Below, in pieces: positions 62,084 through 64,000 of a DNA stretch of 64,000 nt. The position numbers were made by a program, and so were the translations under genes. The stretch's first letter is position 1. Every line of letters begins with the position of its first letter. The DNA lies in the NCBI RefSeq assembly GCF_010093185.1, contig NZ_PDWL01000001.1, positions 1 through 64,000 on the forward strand. The letters run 5' to 3'. Source of the stretch: Pseudoxanthomonas jiangsuensis. GTDB lineage: Bacteria; Pseudomonadota; Gammaproteobacteria; Xanthomonadales; Xanthomonadaceae. The notes beneath the pieces are model-generated. The model saw nothing but the letters and a program-made list of their open reading frames with translations. It had not been told where the DNA came from and made no database searches.

Positions 62084-62989
62084 TCAGCGCGCGGCCGATG
62101 CCGCCGCAGGTGCGGACGCCGCGGCGGCGGTGTCGGCGGCATCGACCACGCCGTTGCCGTCGCGGTCGGCGCCCTCGAACATGCGCTTGCCGGAGGCCGC
62201 GTATTCGTCCCACGACACCCGCCCGTCCTTGCCCTGGTCCAGCGCGCCGAAGCGCACCCGCGCCTGCTGCAGCGAACCGTCGCGGCGGCTGGCGATCTTG
62301 CGGTCGAGGCGGTCCTCGTACTCGGCCAGGTACTCGTCCTTGTCCAGGCGGCCGTCGCCGTTGCCGTCGGTGCGGGCGAAGGCCTCGCCGCGGGCGGTGT
62401 CGTATTCGCCACGGGCGACCTTGCCGTCGCCGTCGCGGTCGTACATGGCCAGCATGCCGGCGCGGCTGTGGGTGGTGGGCATGCCGATCGGATCGCGCGG
62501 CGCGCCTTGGCGGCCGGCCGGCTCCGGCTTGTCGGCGTTCTCCAGGTAGAAGGCGTAGGCGCGCTCGCCGGACGCGTCGTACTCGGCGCGGCTGACGAAG
62601 CCGTCGCCGTCCTTGTCCAGGGCGCCGAAGCGGGTGTGGGTCTGCTTCACCTGCGCCTCGCGCGCGGCCTCCAGTTCGCGGTCCAGGCGACCGGCGTACT
62701 CGGCCACGTACTCCTCCACGTCGACGCTGCCGTCGCCGTTCTCGTCGGTCTGGGCGTAGCGGGCGCGGCGGAAGGCCTCGAATGCGGCGGCGTCGACCTT
62801 GCCGACCTTGTCCTCGTCGAACTGGGCCAGGAACGAGGCCGGCGCCTGGCGGTGGCCGGTGGCGGCGCGCGCGGCATTGGCGGCCGGCGGCGCGGCGCCA
62901 TGGGCGGCATGGGCGGCGGCCTGGGCGGCGGCCGGCGCGATCGACGCGGCCAGCGCCAGGGCGAGCAGTCCGGAAGCGGTCGGATGCAT
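62084..62989 (-). CDS. EF-hand calcium-binding exported protein
   Basis: The 301-residue protein has a signal peptide (ends near AAAQA) and up to seven EF-hand-like loops. Five match the D-x-D/N-x-D-G pattern well (DENGDGSVDVEE, DKDGDGFVSRAE, DRDGDGKVARGE, DGNGDGRLDKDE, DQGKDGRVSWDE). A degenerate loop lies at each end. It likely binds calcium in the periplasm. It lies 35 nt after the DUF4198 gene and 34 nt before the ApbE fusion, so it belongs to the same metal-uptake operon. Its role there is unknown. Confidence 0.8.
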   Translation of the reverse strand: MHPTASGLLALALAASIAPAAAQAAAHAAHGAAPPAANAARAATGHRQAPASFLAQFDEDKVGKVDAAAFEAFRRARYAQTDENGDGSVDVEEYVAEYAGRLDRELEAAREAQVKQTHTRFGALDKDGDGFVSRAEYDASGERAYAFYLENADKPEPAGRQGAPRDPIGMPTTHSRAGMLAMYDRDGDGKVARGEYDTARGEAFARTDGNGDGRLDKDEYLAEYEDRLDRKIASRRDGSLQQARVRFGALDQGKDGRVSWDEYAASGKRMFEGADRDGNGVVDAADTAAAASAPAAASAAR

Positions 62990-63024
62990 GGCGGTGTGTC
63001 CTGTGGTTGGAGTGGAGGGCGCGG

Positions 63025-63819
63025 TTACTGCTCGAGCACGCGGAAGCTCAGGGTGTAGCTGTGGCTGTACTCGGGCGCGGCCGCGCCGGCGGGGGCCGGC
63101 GCACGGTGCCGGACCAGAGCCAGGTAGGTGCCCGGCTGGGCCAGGTTGAAGACCGCGCGTCCCTGCGCATCGCTGAGCAGCGAGACCTCGGCCGGCTTGC
63201 GGTCGGAGGTCCACACCGCCTCGGTGATCTCGATCTTCTGGTCGGCCAGCGGCTTGCCGTCGAAGTGCACCTCGAACTCGAAGCGCTCGCCGGCGTACAG
63301 GTCGCCCGGGTGGGTCAGCGGCACCAGTTCCAGGCCCTCGCCGTGCGGCTTAAGCGCGGCGGTGTCGGGCGCGCCGGCGGTGACGTAGGTCTCGGCGCGG
63401 GTGAGCGACTGGAAGTGGCTCAGCAGCTTGGCCCCGGCCGGCAGCGGCTGCGACGGGTCGCGGCTGCCCTGGGTCTTGCCGTCCAGTTCCCAGGTGCGGA
63501 ACACCGCGCCCAGGCGATGGCCAGTGCTGAAGCGGTAGGTACCCTTGCCGGCCAGCGCGTGCTCGGCCACGGTGCGCGTCTTCAGCACCTGCACGGTGTC
63601 GGCCGCGACCGTGCGCCCGTCCGGACCGGTGACCTCGAAGCGACTGTCGTCGAACGCCACCTCGGGCACGAATAAGGTTTCGGCGAAGGACGCGTCCAGG
63701 GTCACCGTGGCGCGTTCGCCGGGGGCGAACTCGGACGGGGCCAGGTACGGGGTGTGGGCGTGCGCGGCGGCGGGCAACAACGCGGCGGCGGCCAGCGCCA
63801 GCAGGGAGAACAGCTTCAT
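63025..63819 (-). CDS. DUF4198 domain exported protein
   Basis: The 264-residue protein has a signal peptide (MKLFSLLALAAAALLPAAAHA) followed directly by HTPYL, an N-terminal His typical of DUF4198/NikM-like periplasmic proteins. The rest is two beta domains. The family is often encoded beside TonB-dependent receptors and metal transporters and is thought to aid metal uptake. It is the first gene of the operon, with a Fur-like box 91 nt upstream. Confidence 0.82.
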   Translation of the reverse strand: MKLFSLLALAAAALLPAAAHAHTPYLAPSEFAPGERATVTLDASFAETLFVPEVAFDDSRFEVTGPDGRTVAADTVQVLKTRTVAEHALAGKGTYRFSTGHRLGAVFRTWELDGKTQGSRDPSQPLPAGAKLLSHFQSLTRAETYVTAGAPDTAALKPHGEGLELVPLTHPGDLYAGERFEFEVHFDGKPLADQKIEITEAVWTSDRKPAEVSLLSDAQGRAVFNLAQPGTYLALVRHRAPAPAGAAAPEYSHSYTLSFRVLEQ

Positions 63820-63909
63820 CGGAACCTTCCGGGCGGCAGACGTGGAGGCTGGCGCTTCGGAACTCGAGGTCCGGACGGGCTGGCGAACGGCGCGCAGTCT
63901 ATGCCTTGT

Positions 63910-63924
63910 TGAGAACGATTTGCA
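63910..63924. promoter_or_regulatory. Fur-box-like operator
   Basis: Read on the minus strand, TGCAAATCGTTCTCA matches 11 of 15 positions of the TGATAATCATTATCA half-box consensus. It lies between the DUF4198 operon and the divergent gene at the right edge. Control by ferric uptake regulator is inferred. Confidence 0.55.
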
Positions 63925-63979
63925 ACAATCACGCTAGCCGGCGATTGCCGCTGCCGGCGGCCGCGCGGACAATGCCGGC

Positions 63980-64000
63980 ATGGACATCTTCAAGGTTTTC
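63980..64000 (+). CDS. queD: Start of a plus-strand gene, possibly 6-carboxytetrahydropterin synthase (partial)
   Basis: Only seven codons (MDIFKVF) are inside the window. They resemble the start of xanthomonad QueD proteins (MNIFKAF-type), which make a queuosine precursor. The identification is tentative because so little sequence is visible. Confidence 0.3.

Overview
The window is 64 kb of very GC-rich, densely packed DNA with short intergenic gaps. It most resembles the chromosome of a Lysobacteraceae (Xanthomonadaceae) gammaproteobacterium. Supporting evidence: an Xps-type type II secretion cluster with the order E/F and G-H-I-J-K-L-M-N-D, many GTAGAAT-like -10 motifs, dispersed ATTGGTGATT and TTGTAGGAGCCGG repeats, PilU, a YdcH-like protein, and Xanthomonas-like gene neighbourhoods. 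Genus is not determined. I see no rRNA, tRNA, CRISPR array, transposase, integrase or phage gene.

Layout. (a) 2-3723: an MCE-type lipid ABC transporter (STAS-permease, ATPase, MlaD-like protein, PqiC-like lipoprotein). (b) 3734-11481: an AlkB-like dioxygenase, ETF-ubiquinone oxidoreductase, a WbsX/RgpF-type glycan protein, both subunits of a 3-oxoacid CoA-transferase, and EtfB/EtfA. (c) 11686-25210: an envelope-glycan block. It begins with an LtaS-like sulfatase-fold enzyme. Then follow homologues of the mycobacterial decaprenyl-phosphoryl-arabinose pathway (HAD-UbiA fusion, DprE1-like, DprE2-like), three GT-C-like membrane proteins, two GtrA proteins, an FAD amine-oxidase-fold enzyme and an extended SDR. 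(d) 25197-33589, minus strand: Wzt ATPase, a GT4 glycosyltransferase, two sulfotransferases, a 1319-residue sulfotransferase-GT2-GT2 fusion and a lipoprotein. This looks like a cassette for a sulfated, ABC-exported polysaccharide. (e) 33701-36212: a small secreted protein and a 530-residue secreted protein of unknown function with a long leader. (f) 36631-48460: type II secretion. gspE-gspF lie on the minus strand with wzm just upstream, and gspGHIJKLM-N-D plus a lipoprotein run divergently. (g) 48536-51528: a transsulfuration pair and YdcH. (h) 51954-58000: OmpA-like and DUF4398 envelope proteins, PilU, maleylacetoacetate isomerase and fumarylacetoacetase, and the RhlE helicase. (i) 58083-63924: a putative Fur-controlled operon (DUF4198, EF-hand, ApbE-DUF2271 fusion, TonB-dependent receptor). 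The last 21 bases may open queD.

How it fits together. Much of the window is envelope biology: lipid transport, two apparent glycan systems, the secretion machine and type IV pilus retraction. The polyprenyl-phosphate pentose block supplies the lipid-linked sugar type that GT-C enzymes use, and GT-C-like proteins and GtrA flippase candidates follow it directly. The sulfotransferase cassette begins with Wzt, while its likely partner Wzm lies about 6 kb away beside the secretion genes. The metabolic genes cover acyl-CoA/ketone-body and aromatic amino acid catabolism: CoA-transferase, ETF with its quinone oxidoreductase, and the last two steps of tyrosine breakdown.
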